This document shows, one piece after another, positions 12,124 through 20,267 of a DNA stretch of 23,826 nt (its first letter is position 1; each line of letters begins with the position of its first letter). The notes under the pieces were generated by a model, which was not told the DNA's origin, searched no databases, and was given only the letters and a program-made list of their open reading frames with translations. Source of the stretch: a virus; IMG/VR virus record IMGVR_UViG_3300046009_004784, positions 1-23,826 of that record; one strand, 5' to 3'. The position numbers and the translations under genes were made by a program.

Positions 12124-12945
12124 ATGGCAGAAACACAAATAGCAGGCCGCCAAATAAAAGACGGTGCAATAGATAATAACAAGATACAAGCGGGCGCTGG
12201 AATAGCAAGTTCAAAGCTAGCAGACGGTTCAAACTTTATAAAGAAAGACGGCTCTGTGGCTTTTACGGGTTCTGTTTCTTTAGGCAATCAGACTATAACA
12301 AGCTTAGGAACGCCAAGCAATTCAACAGACGCCAGCACAAAGGGCTATGTAGACACGGCAATCGCGGGCTTATCAAGTGCTTATAAATATAGGAACGTTC
12401 ATGTAGCAAGTATTGCGGACGTGAATATTTCAAGTGCACCAAGTTCAATCGATAGTCACTCTCTTTCGAGTGGCGAAAGGGTATTGCTTAAAAATCAATC
12501 AACTTCAAGCCAAAACGGGATTTACGATTGGAACGGCACGGGCGTTGCGATGACAAGGTCAAGTGATTCTAATGTGTGGGATGAAATTACAGGAACGCTA
12601 GTATTTGTAGATCAAGGTACAACGAATGCCGATACGAGGTTTTATTGCACATCGAATTCAGGTGGCACGCTAGGCTCAACTGCTATCACGTACGTGCAAG
12701 ACACGGCGGGTGCTTTTGGTGCTTCTAATATCGTGACAGAAGAAACTCCGAGCGGTTCTGTTAATGGTTCTAATACAAGTTACACTTTAGCAAACACACC
12801 AACGGCTGGATCATTGAAGTTATATTTGAATGGTATTCGATTAAAGAGCGGAGCAGGCAATGATTACACAATAAGCACAAATACAATTACAATGACAACG
12901 GCTCCAATAAGTGGCGATGTATTAATAGCAGACTATCTAAAGTAA
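12124..12945 (+). CDS. tail fibre protein
   Basis: A 273-residue Gly/Ser/Thr/Asn-rich protein. The N-terminus 'RQIKDGAIDNNKIQAGAGIASSKL' and 'NQTITSLGTPSNSTDASTKGYVD' (~55-77) are classic tail-fibre attachment and trimerisation motifs. Residues ~85-195 (SSGERVLLKNQSTSSQNGIYDW) form a central repeat-like domain seen in many phage fibres. The C-terminal ~70 residues repeat the module of the previous gene. It would form a trimeric fibre used in host recognition. Start follows the previous stop by two bases. Confidence 0.8.
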   Translation: MAETQIAGRQIKDGAIDNNKIQAGAGIASSKLADGSNFIKKDGSVAFTGSVSLGNQTITSLGTPSNSTDASTKGYVDTAIAGLSSAYKYRNVHVASIADVNISSAPSSIDSHSLSSGERVLLKNQSTSSQNGIYDWNGTGVAMTRSSDSNVWDEITGTLVFVDQGTTNADTRFYCTSNSGGTLGSTAITYVQDTAGAFGASNIVTEETPSGSVNGSNTSYTLANTPTAGSLKLYLNGIRLKSGAGNDYTISTNTITMTTAPISGDVLIADYLK

Positions 12946-12954
12946 GGAATTGAG

Positions 12955-13770
12955 ATGCCAGAAACTAAAGTAAGAAGCGGTCAATTAGGCTCGACACTAA
13001 GTAGCAAGACAATTGACAATACAAATACAATTAATACCGACTTAACAAAGTTAAAAGTTGCGGGCGGTACAAATGGACAAGTTTTGAGTACAGACGGTTC
13101 AAGCAATCTGTCTTGGACAACTGCCAGCGGTGGGGGTGTTTCCGACGGTGACAAAGGAGATATAACTGTTAGTAGTTCAGGCGCGACTTGGACTATTGAT
13201 AATGATGCCGTAACCTATGCAAAAATTCAAAACGTTTCAGCCGCTTCTAAACTTTTGGGGCGTGGCGATTCTGGTTCTGGAGACGTGCAAGAAATTACAT
13301 TAGGCACGGGCTTAACAATGTCAGGAACTACACTTGCTGCTAGTGGTGGTAGTTCTTTAGGAGCTCCGACTGCAGTAGTGAATAAGACTGCAGACGAAAC
13401 AGTTACAAACTCTGATACATTACAAACAGATAACCACTTAACATACGCTTTTACAGCAAACAAATCTTATTACATAGAATTTAGACTTCTAGTAAGTAGG
13501 ACTAATACTACTGACTCCCCTATGATAAAGTTAGGATTTGATGGAAGTTCTAAGGGCTATATATCAAATAGAATAGCTGATGGTGTAGCTTATCTTGATA
13601 ATATTGTAAATACATTAGGTGCTATACCAAGAGTAATAAGAGTCGAAGCTTCATTGCTACCAACTTCTAATATAACAGGTTCTTTAATGTGGGCTCAGGT
13701 TGATATATCTTCAAGTACTGGAATAACAGTACACAATGGAAGTCAAATGTTTATTTGGGAGGTTGCATAA
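12955..13770 (+). CDS. tail fibre / receptor-binding protein
   Basis: A 271-residue protein. Its N-terminal half has fibre motifs '[18 protein letters not shown]', '[18 protein letters not shown]' and '[21 protein letters not shown]' (~residues 35-125), shared by many fibres. From ~residue 135 it changes to a beta-rich domain ([20 protein letters not shown]...[12 protein letters not shown]) like the jelly-roll tip domains that bind receptors, and the DNA there becomes AT-richer, a sign of tip exchange. AAGGA lies seven bases before the ATG. It overlaps the next gene by one base. Confidence 0.8.
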   Translation: MPETKVRSGQLGSTLSSKTIDNTNTINTDLTKLKVAGGTNGQVLSTDGSSNLSWTTASGGGVSDGDKGDITVSSSGATWTIDNDAVTYAKIQNVSAASKLLGRGDSGSGDVQEITLGTGLTMSGTTLAASGGSSLGAPTAVVNKTADETVTNSDTLQTDNHLTYAFTANKSYYIEFRLLVSRTNTTDSPMIKLGFDGSSKGYISNRIADGVAYLDNIVNTLGAIPRVIRVEASLLPTSNITGSLMWAQVDISSSTGITVHNGSQMFIWEVA

Positions 13771-13973
13771 TGGAAATTACATTTTATAAAAAAACTCAAG
13801 CCGTAAATACACCTGTTTTGTCATTCGATGCTGATGGCAATCCGACTGAATACGGCGTTCCATATCCCGTAATGCTTTGGAAGTTCATTGATGAAAATGG
13901 CAATTTATGGAATACCGAAACTTCTATAGATGGTACAGAAGAAGAAGCTAAGAACTTAATTTTACAAGCATGA
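13770..13973 (+). CDS. small tail-associated protein (67 aa), possible fibre accessory
   Basis: A 67-residue acidic protein: 'VLSFDADGNPTEYGVPYPVMLWKFIDENGNLWNTE'. GGGAGG before the ATG and the TAATG overlap with the fibre stop set the start at 13770 rather than at the in-frame ATG at 13755. No family recognised. Its place directly after the fibre gene is the usual one for fibre-assembly chaperones or caps. Confidence 0.6.
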   Translation: MEITFYKKTQAVNTPVLSFDADGNPTEYGVPYPVMLWKFIDENGNLWNTETSIDGTEEEAKNLILQA

Positions 13974-14119
13974 AATACGCATTAATTAATAAAGACACTG
14001 GCAAAGTGATTGATATAATTACATGGGATGGTTTTTCAGTTATTGAATTACCTGACAATGTGCAAGCAGAAGTTTGTACAGAAGATCATGAAATTGAATT
14101 TCCACTTGGATTGTCTTAA
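13970..14119 (+). CDS. 49-aa small protein after fibre genes
   Basis: ATG at 13970 overlaps the previous stop (ATGA). The protein reads MKYALINKDTGKVIDIITWDG... and ends ...IEFPLGLS. 'MKYALINKDTGKVIDIITWDG' type sequences are seen in small phage proteins beside tail fibres, some related to fibre assembly proteins, but I cannot name the family. Acidic C-terminal half, no membrane segment. Confidence 0.6.
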   Translation: MKYALINKDTGKVIDIITWDGFSVIELPDNVQAEVCTEDHEIEFPLGLS

Positions 14120-14121
14120 TC

Positions 14122-14976
14122 TTGAGCTATCGTGAAACAAAGCACACTATCCGCCACCGTCTAAAATTAGACGAGGCGGAGGTAATATACAAGATGCGAG
14201 GTATTGCAAGCCCAGACGCTCCTATGGACTGGTTGGATGCAATGCCAGACGGTCGTGATCAATCTTATAGCCTTGTAAGGATTGAAGGCAAAACAGCGGT
14301 GTTTTGTGATATTCATTTTGGCTCTCATGATATTGTAGCTTTGAAGGCGGCTATACAAACGGCAAAGCGTGAAAAGTGTATAAACATAGTTCTAAACGGT
14401 GACGTAATAGACTCTCACAGACTTTCAAGACATCCACAAGAGCCAGATGCGCCGAGGTTCTTGCAAGAACTTGAATTGACAAGGCAATTTTTAAGAGGTT
14501 TACGCAATGAGTTTCCAGACGTTCGAATTATATTCAAAGCTGGTAATCATGAAGACAGGTTGCAAGCCTATTTAGTTAAGAACGCAGACGCCGTTCAAGA
14601 ATTAATTAATTGGCCTAGCTTATTACATCTTGAAGAACTTGGAATTGAATTTGTAGAGTCTGGTCAGTTTATGAAAGTTGGTAAAACGTTTATTGCTCAC
14701 GGCCATGAATTCAAAGTGAGTGGAGGTATTAATCCAGCAAGAAATCTATTGCTAAAGACATATTCAGATACGGTAATAGGCCACGTGCATAGGACAAGTT
14801 TCTCGAGTGGTAGGAGCTTAGAAAATAAGTTTATAAAGTGTTATTCAATTGGTTGTTTGTGCAAGTTGGTTATGAACTATATGCCTCATTCGAATAGCAA
14901 TCACGGTTTTGCAATTATTGATCAAGATGGCGGTGTGAAAAATTATTTAATTGAAAACGGAATAGTATTGCAATGA
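14122..14976 (+). CDS. calcineurin-like metallophosphoesterase
   Basis: A 284-residue phosphoesterase with the five metal-binding blocks: D-x-H in 'CDIHFGSHD' (63-65), GDVID (93-97), GNHED (141-145), HGHEF (193-197) and GHVH (220-223). The first ~50 residues are a helical extension. It should hydrolyse a phosphomono- or diester; nucleic acid end repair or cyclic-nucleotide cleavage (which would counter CBASS/Pycsar-type signalling) are possible but not shown. TTG at 14122 is the only start close to the previous gene; ATG at 14194-region codon 25 is the alternative and keeps the whole fold. It overlaps the next gene by 4 bases. Confidence 0.8.
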   Translation: MSYRETKHTIRHRLKLDEAEVIYKMRGIASPDAPMDWLDAMPDGRDQSYSLVRIEGKTAVFCDIHFGSHDIVALKAAIQTAKREKCINIVLNGDVIDSHRLSRHPQEPDAPRFLQELELTRQFLRGLRNEFPDVRIIFKAGNHEDRLQAYLVKNADAVQELINWPSLLHLEELGIEFVESGQFMKVGKTFIAHGHEFKVSGGINPARNLLLKTYSDTVIGHVHRTSFSSGRSLENKFIKCYSIGCLCKLVMNYMPHSNSNHGFAIIDQDGGVKNYLIENGIVLQ

Positions 14977-15443
14977 TGAATCGAAATTTCATAGCGTGTT
15001 TTATGTGGGCTTTACTTATGCTTCTAATAGGCTTAAGTTACGGTCATTCATGTAACAAAGGCTCTGCAATAAAAAGTGATACGAGTGTTGTAACTAAATT
15101 AGTTGAGCGCCCTGTTTATATCAAAGACACAATCAAAGTGAAAAGCGTTCAATTAAAATATAAAGACTATTTTCACACAGACACAGTAGACATTCCTTGC
15201 AACGATACGAACTTTATAGCCCAAGCAGATTCAGTAATCACGTCCACAAACGACACGATAAACATGGCGTTCAATTACACTAATCGCAGGGGCTATTTTT
15301 CTTTAGTCTATAGACCACGTCCAGATTCTATTCAAGTGAAAACAATTACCTTTCCAGTTGAAGAAAAACAAAATTACGGTTATTTAGTTGGAACGTTTGG
15401 TCTTGGTTTGGTTTTAGGAGTATTGGGAGGAGTGAAAAAATAA
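14973..15443 (+). CDS. membrane protein with periplasmic domain, spanin-like candidate
   Basis: A 156-residue protein: N-terminal membrane segment ~8-24 (ACFMWALLMLLIGLSYG), an exported middle domain (residues ~28-130, with 'VERPVYIKDTIKVKSVQLKYKD' heptad-free beta/helix), and a glycine-rich hydrophobic end at ~135-153 (YGYLVGTFGLGLVLGVLGG). Two cysteines (27 and 76) might form a disulfide. This layout is frequent among Bacteroidota phage genes of unknown role beside the terminase. It may be a spanin or a superinfection protein. Function unknown. Confidence 0.55.
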   Translation: MMNRNFIACFMWALLMLLIGLSYGHSCNKGSAIKSDTSVVTKLVERPVYIKDTIKVKSVQLKYKDYFHTDTVDIPCNDTNFIAQADSVITSTNDTINMAFNYTNRRGYFSLVYRPRPDSIQVKTITFPVEEKQNYGYLVGTFGLGLVLGVLGGVKK

Positions 15444-15796
15444 TGCCAGCAAAACACATTCAAAAAGGTAAAGTGAATCCACACTTGGCGCCGCATTCTT
15501 TTGCGAACAAGCCAGAGTACAGAAACAACAAAGGGCGCCCGTCTGGTTCTATTGTGTACGTTAAAGATTTGGCAAAGATAGCAGCAGAAGAACTTGCAAA
15601 ACCTGGCAAAACAAAAGAGACTATTGCTCAAGAAGTTATTCATATGCTGATTCATAAAAAGATTTTGGACAAAGAAGACATGGCAGCAATGAAGGTTCTT
15701 ATTGATTTGCTTTCTCATTTGAATACAAATGTTCAAGAAGCGAATGTCATGAAAATTGAGTGGGGTGGCAAAAGTGGAAACGATAGTCAGGATTAA
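15443..15796 (+). CDS. small terminase subunit candidate
   Basis: A 117-residue basic protein directly before and overlapping (23 bases) the large terminase. 'HSFANKPEYRNNKGRPSGS' (19-37) is a basic 'NxKGRPxGS' segment like the N-terminus of DUF5681 small terminases, which bind DNA. The rest is helical (KDLAKIAAEELAKPGKTKETIAQEVIHMLI). Small terminases recognise the packaging site and stimulate the large subunit. The call rests on position and the GRP motif. Confidence 0.6.
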   Translation: MPAKHIQKGKVNPHLAPHSFANKPEYRNNKGRPSGSIVYVKDLAKIAAEELAKPGKTKETIAQEVIHMLIHKKILDKEDMAAMKVLIDLLSHLNTNVQEANVMKIEWGGKSGNDSQD

Positions 15797-16934
15797 GCCT
15801 CATGAAAAACAACTTGAAATTATTAACAATCGGAACCGGTTTAATGTTATTCGGTGCGGGCGTCGTTTTGGTAAATCTTATCTCGCTTTTGCTCTTGCCC
15901 TTGAAAAGATGCTGGAAATTGATGGAGCGATGGTTCTTTACACCGCGCCCAGTTACACGGAACTCAAAGGACGGCAAAACGAAGCAAGACAATTATTTGC
16001 GCCACTTGGAGCAACTTTCAAAGACGGCGAAATTAAACTAGGAAATTCGCAATTGAATTTGGAAGGTATTTGGCGTGCGGATGGTTTACGTGGTAATAAG
16101 TTCCACAGAGTGATTCTTGACGAGTGGGCTCACTGCCCAAATGCTGAAGACGCATGGAACTTTGTTATAAGTCCGATGCTAGCAGATTATGAAGGCGATG
16201 CTTATTTCTTTTCGACACCAAAAGGCAAAAACCATTTTTATGAAGTCGACCAGAATTCAAATATATACTCCGATTGGCAATCGTTCCATTACTCAACTTA
16301 TGAGGGCGGACAGATTAAAGAATCCGAGATTGATCGCCAAAAGGAACAGATGCCGTCAGTTGTTTTCGCACAAGAATTCTTGGCTGAATACGTTGACCGT
16401 TCCGCTAGTAAAGTTAAGCGGGATTGGATCAAGATTTCAGATAACAAACAATGCACGGCTTATTATATTGGTGTCGATCTTGCAATCAGCCAAAAAGAAA
16501 CAGCGGATTATACGGCGATCGTTACAATTGGCACGACTTCACAAGGTGAGATAGTGGTAGTTGACGCTAAACGAGGGCGCTGGAGCTTTGTAGAAATTGG
16601 CGCAGAAATTATCGCAATGGAATCAAAGTGGCAAGCCCGTGTAGTTGCGGTCGAATCAAACCAAGCGCAAGCATATATGGTTCAAGAACTTAAGAGAAAT
16701 ACAAAGATGAATGTTGTTGGTGTTGTTTCAACACGTGATAAAATTACACGGTTTCAACCAGTTGAAGCACGATACGAGCAAGGCCTTGTATATCATGTTG
16801 GCCACTTAGATCCAGACTTTACAGATGAACTGTTGAGCTTTACAGGAACGCCACAAGATAGGCACGACGATTATATAGACGCGTTAAGTCACGCGTTCAA
16901 TGCTATTCGCAAAACTCCGAGTATATACGTATGA
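15774..16934 (+). CDS. terL: terminase large subunit
   Basis: A 386-residue DNA-packaging motor. Walker A is RCGRRFGKS (27-35), Walker B with catalytic Glu is VILDEW (113-118), and motif C is 'FFSTPKG' (~145-151). The RNase H-fold nuclease has D235 (YIGVDLAIS), E294 (VAVESN) and D365-D369 (HDDYIDA). This is a compact terminase typical of phages with small heads. The start is uncertain: GTG at 15774 follows GGGGTGGCAAAA, nearly the same context as the ATG at 3659 (AGGGTGGCAAA), and was preferred to TTG at 15756 (six residues longer). It overlaps the portal gene by 4 bases. Confidence 0.92.
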   Translation: METIVRIKPHEKQLEIINNRNRFNVIRCGRRFGKSYLAFALALEKMLEIDGAMVLYTAPSYTELKGRQNEARQLFAPLGATFKDGEIKLGNSQLNLEGIWRADGLRGNKFHRVILDEWAHCPNAEDAWNFVISPMLADYEGDAYFFSTPKGKNHFYEVDQNSNIYSDWQSFHYSTYEGGQIKESEIDRQKEQMPSVVFAQEFLAEYVDRSASKVKRDWIKISDNKQCTAYYIGVDLAISQKETADYTAIVTIGTTSQGEIVVVDAKRGRWSFVEIGAEIIAMESKWQARVVAVESNQAQAYMVQELKRNTKMNVVGVVSTRDKITRFQPVEARYEQGLVYHVGHLDPDFTDELLSFTGTPQDRHDDYIDALSHAFNAIRKTPSIYV

Positions 16935-18949
16935 GTTTACTTGACGATATTCGACAAAGAATTTCAAATGCTATTTTGCCTAGTGGCAAAAGGCTACAAC
17001 GTCCATATCAATCGTATTCAGGATATAGACAAGTTGCTTCTATTCCACAAGGTAACGAGCTTGCAATGAGTTTGCGTGGCACGGTGTTTGCGTGTTTACA
17101 ACACAGAGCAAATGCTTTAAGTGCTATTCAGTTTAACACGTTCAAAGAGCACAACTTCACTAAATCTGAACTTGGAAACGATAACTGGGCGGCTCACTTA
17201 ATAGCGAATCCAAATCCGTATTTCACACGTTCACAAGTTTTTAGTTTTATTGAAAATTGGCTTTCAATAAACGGTAACTGTTTTATATGGACGCCAACAA
17301 TTGGCTACAAAGTACCGCTTCAAATGTGGGTTTTGAATCCAACTCGTGTGCGTGTCATAATGGGCGGGGATAACTTTATACAAGGGTACACGTATCAAAG
17401 CGTTTCAGATGGCTTAATCCCTATTCCAGAAAATGAAGTGATTCACCTAGCAAGAGTACATCCAGCGGCAAGACCAGATGAAATCGTAGGAATGAATATG
17501 TTTGGTGTTGGTCTGGTTACGGCTGCTCTTGATTATGCGAATATCGACGTTGAAGTAAGTGAATACTTACATAGGCTTTTTGCAAATAATGCCGTTCCGC
17601 CTTTGATAGCAACGTTCCCTGAAAGATTCGATATTGAAGAGTGGCACAAGCTAAAATCTTCATGGAATGAAGAACTACCAGACTACAAATTGCGTGCCTT
17701 GTTAGGGGGTGGAATGCAATTACAACTACCGCCAAAAAGTGAACTAGGTATAAATTACGATTCAGTAAGCAAAGACACGAGAGCGCAAATTGCTCAAGTG
17801 TTTGGCGTGCCACCTGGGATGCTTACAGGTGAGTTTCAAAACAGAGCAACTGCAGAAGTCCAGTTTGCAATCTTTAGACAGAACACAATCGATCCAGAAG
17901 CAATCTATATTGCGGAAGAATTCACAAGACATTTTAGACGTTTTGAAGAAGATATTCTAATAGAACCCGTTCCGTATGCTTACGCAGATCCCGAAATGGA
18001 TATGCGCAAAGAAGAATTTGAATTGAAATGGGGAATTAAAACTATTAACGATGCACGTAAAGAGCGTGGCTATGATGCTGTAGAGGGTGGCAACGTTCCG
18101 CTAATAGGTAGCGGGCTTGTTCCTTTGTCAATAAGTACAGAACCAAAACCAATAGCACCCGTTCCGCAGTTAGCAAATAGAAGTCTTAACTTAGTTACGG
18201 CCAACGCTAAAGATTTATTCTGGCGCAATTACGATACCCTTACAACAGCAACTGAAAATGAATTAAAGATTGTTGTTTCTGGCATGGTGAACACACTTGA
18301 AAACCAAGCGTTTGATATTGTTCGCAATGAAGGAATAAGCGCAACTACTTTAGATGTAACTAATGAACAACTAGATTTATTCGATGCTACGGTTCAAGAA
18401 GCTTGTGACAGAGTTCAACAAAGATTGCTTATTGATTTAGGTTTAGGCATTGAAGATTTGACAAGTCAAACAGGCCAAGAAATAACAGCTTTAGTAAACG
18501 AAAACAGCGCAAAAATATCCGAATCAATCGGAGTTATTAGAAGCGAAGTTCAAGCTACTTTAGCAGCGAATGCAAGCAAATCAAGTGCAGAATTAAGAGA
18601 GATTCTAAAACAGCAATTTGCAAGTCTTAAGACAACACGTGTAAACATGATTGCAAACACAACGGCTGCTAATGTAACAAGTGGAATGCAATATAGTGTT
18701 TATAAAGGTCAAGGTTACAAGATGGTATGGCTAACACAAAGAGACGGCCGTGTACGTCCGAGTCATGCAGCGATGGAAGGGCAAACACAAGGCGAAGACG
18801 GTTACTTCGATGTTATAACAGAAAAGAGAGATAAAGACGGTAATATCATATCGACCACCGTAGAGAAAGCGCCCCGTCCACTTGGTGAGGGCTTAAGCGC
18901 TTCGAATGCAGTTAATTGTAGGTGTCAATTATTCCCAGTAGAGATATAA
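16931..18949 (+). CDS. portal protein fused to Mu gpF-like head morphogenesis domain
   Basis: A 672-residue protein. Residues 1-~390 are an HK97-type portal: 'SLRGTVFACLQHRANALSAI' (~48-67), 'YDSVSKDTRAQIAQVFGVPPGMLTG' (~275-300) and 'ATAEVQFAIFRQNTI' are its signatures. Residues ~430-672 are helical and end in the SPP1 gp7/Mu gpF pattern 'KMVWLTQRDGRVRPSHAAM' (~597-615) with 'NAVNCRCQL' near the end. The two functions are normally separate genes. As a fusion each of the twelve portal subunits would carry a MuF domain, which is thought to act in DNA ejection or head assembly. Starts at the ATGA of terL, ends one base into the protease. Confidence 0.88.
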   Translation: MSLLDDIRQRISNAILPSGKRLQRPYQSYSGYRQVASIPQGNELAMSLRGTVFACLQHRANALSAIQFNTFKEHNFTKSELGNDNWAAHLIANPNPYFTRSQVFSFIENWLSINGNCFIWTPTIGYKVPLQMWVLNPTRVRVIMGGDNFIQGYTYQSVSDGLIPIPENEVIHLARVHPAARPDEIVGMNMFGVGLVTAALDYANIDVEVSEYLHRLFANNAVPPLIATFPERFDIEEWHKLKSSWNEELPDYKLRALLGGGMQLQLPPKSELGINYDSVSKDTRAQIAQVFGVPPGMLTGEFQNRATAEVQFAIFRQNTIDPEAIYIAEEFTRHFRRFEEDILIEPVPYAYADPEMDMRKEEFELKWGIKTINDARKERGYDAVEGGNVPLIGSGLVPLSISTEPKPIAPVPQLANRSLNLVTANAKDLFWRNYDTLTTATENELKIVVSGMVNTLENQAFDIVRNEGISATTLDVTNEQLDLFDATVQEACDRVQQRLLIDLGLGIEDLTSQTGQEITALVNENSAKISESIGVIRSEVQATLAANASKSSAELREILKQQFASLKTTRVNMIANTTAANVTSGMQYSVYKGQGYKMVWLTQRDGRVRPSHAAMEGQTQGEDGYFDVITEKRDKDGNIISTTVEKAPRPLGEGLSASNAVNCRCQLFPVEI

Positions 18950-20244
18950 TGGCCTACGTACCTACAAAAGGAATGCAAGAAGAAGCCGAGCGTGCTATCA
19001 AGTGGAAAGAAGAAGGCCGCAAAGGTGGCACTCGAATAGGCTTAGTGAGAGCAAGGCAAATTCTAAGAGGCGATCCAATGAGTTTGGATATTGTTAAAAG
19101 AATGTACTCTTACTTTTCTAGGCATGAAGTTGACAAACAAGCTGAAGGTTTTGAACCCGGTGAAAATGGTTATCCATCCGCAGGCCGTGTGGCGTGGGGC
19201 TTGTGGGGTGGCGATGCTGGTTACTCATGGAGTACAAATATAGTTGAAAACTTAAAGAAACAAGGATATAACATGAATATATTAAAACGTGAATTTGATC
19301 TTATAAAAAAAGATTATTATGAACATGAACAAGAAGAAAAAAGCGTAGTTGAAGACATCTACACTTTTGTAGTGTCAACTCCAGAAGTTGACCGCTATGG
19401 AACAATCATTGTTCCAAGTGGCATTGATTATACTTCGTACTTGAATAATCCAATAGTGTTAGCTCAGCATGATTCTGACGACTGGCCAATAGGCAAATGC
19501 CTAGGTTTTGCCATGAACGGTGAAAACTTAGAAGCTACTTTGCAATTTCATAGAATAACAGATGAAGCTTGTGAAGTTGCGGACTTGGTTGCGGCTGGGT
19601 ATGTTCGTGCCGTGTCGGTTGGTATCATTCCAATTGAAAGCGAAGAACAAACAATTGACGGTAAAAGAATTACAGTCTATACTAAATCTGAACTAGTTGA
19701 ATTTAGTGTAGTCTCAATTCCTGCTAATAGAGAAGCTCTTATCAAAAAATCAATAAAACTAAAATTAGAAACAATTTTCAACAAATTAAAAAAGGTCAAC
19801 AGAATGTTAACCCCAGAACAAACACAAGCAATAACAGACAACTTTTTGCCTATATTGCAAGATGCTGCACTCACTTACTTACGTGACGAGCTAGGCATTG
19901 CAGAAGAAGAAGCAATCGCAGCCGCAGAAGCTGGAACGATGGCAGCCGCAGAAGCTATGCTTCAAGTATTAAACGGAAACGCTCCAGAAGTTGCGCCAAC
20001 AACCGCCGAAGAGCCAACTCCAGAGGTAGCTCCAGAAGTTGCAACAGCAAGCGTGCAAGCTCCTATTCAAAGAGTAGGCAAAAAGATTGCGGCTTCAACA
20101 CAAGCACAAATAAGCCAAGGTTTAAGCATGATTCAAGACGGTTACAAAACTATAAACAAAGCTATCATAAGCGAAAGCGCACGTTCAATTAACATCAAAC
20201 CATTGACAAAATTGTCAACAGATGATATCATGAATTTAATCTAA
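18949..20244 (+). CDS. HK97-type prohead protease with N-terminal extension and scaffold-like C-terminus
   Basis: A 431-residue protein with three parts. Residues 1-~105 are a conserved extension (KGGTRIGLVRARQIL, FSRHEVDKQAEGF, GYPSAGRVAWGLWGGDAG) found on phage head proteins and of unknown role. Residues ~130-265 are the S78 protease: His174 in 'LAQHDSDDW', Ser223 in 'RAVSVGI' and Glu251 in 'ELVEFSVVSIP'. Residues ~285-431 are Ala/Glu/Pro-rich and helical, like a scaffold or delta domain. It would cut the capsid protein's N-terminus and itself during maturation. In-frame internal starts exist at 19273 (AAGGA six bases upstream) and 19804. Start at 18949 overlaps the portal stop (TAATG); the longer frame from 18922 has no support. 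Confidence 0.88.
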   Translation: MAYVPTKGMQEEAERAIKWKEEGRKGGTRIGLVRARQILRGDPMSLDIVKRMYSYFSRHEVDKQAEGFEPGENGYPSAGRVAWGLWGGDAGYSWSTNIVENLKKQGYNMNILKREFDLIKKDYYEHEQEEKSVVEDIYTFVVSTPEVDRYGTIIVPSGIDYTSYLNNPIVLAQHDSDDWPIGKCLGFAMNGENLEATLQFHRITDEACEVADLVAAGYVRAVSVGIIPIESEEQTIDGKRITVYTKSELVEFSVVSIPANREALIKKSIKLKLETIFNKLKKVNRMLTPEQTQAITDNFLPILQDAALTYLRDELGIAEEEAIAAAEAGTMAAAEAMLQVLNGNAPEVAPTTAEEPTPEVAPEVATASVQAPIQRVGKKIAASTQAQISQGLSMIQDGYKTINKAIISESARSINIKPLTKLSTDDIMNLI

Positions 20245-20267
20245 ATTAATAAAGGAAAATTTAAAAA

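Noticed and set aside
15756-15773. TTG start for the large terminase
   Set aside because: No ribosome-binding site; GTG at 15774 has a GGGTGG context shared with the start at 3659. Not excluded, only less likely.
19171-19180. TTATCCATC as a DnaA box
   Set aside because: Single imperfect copy within the protease coding sequence; no cluster.
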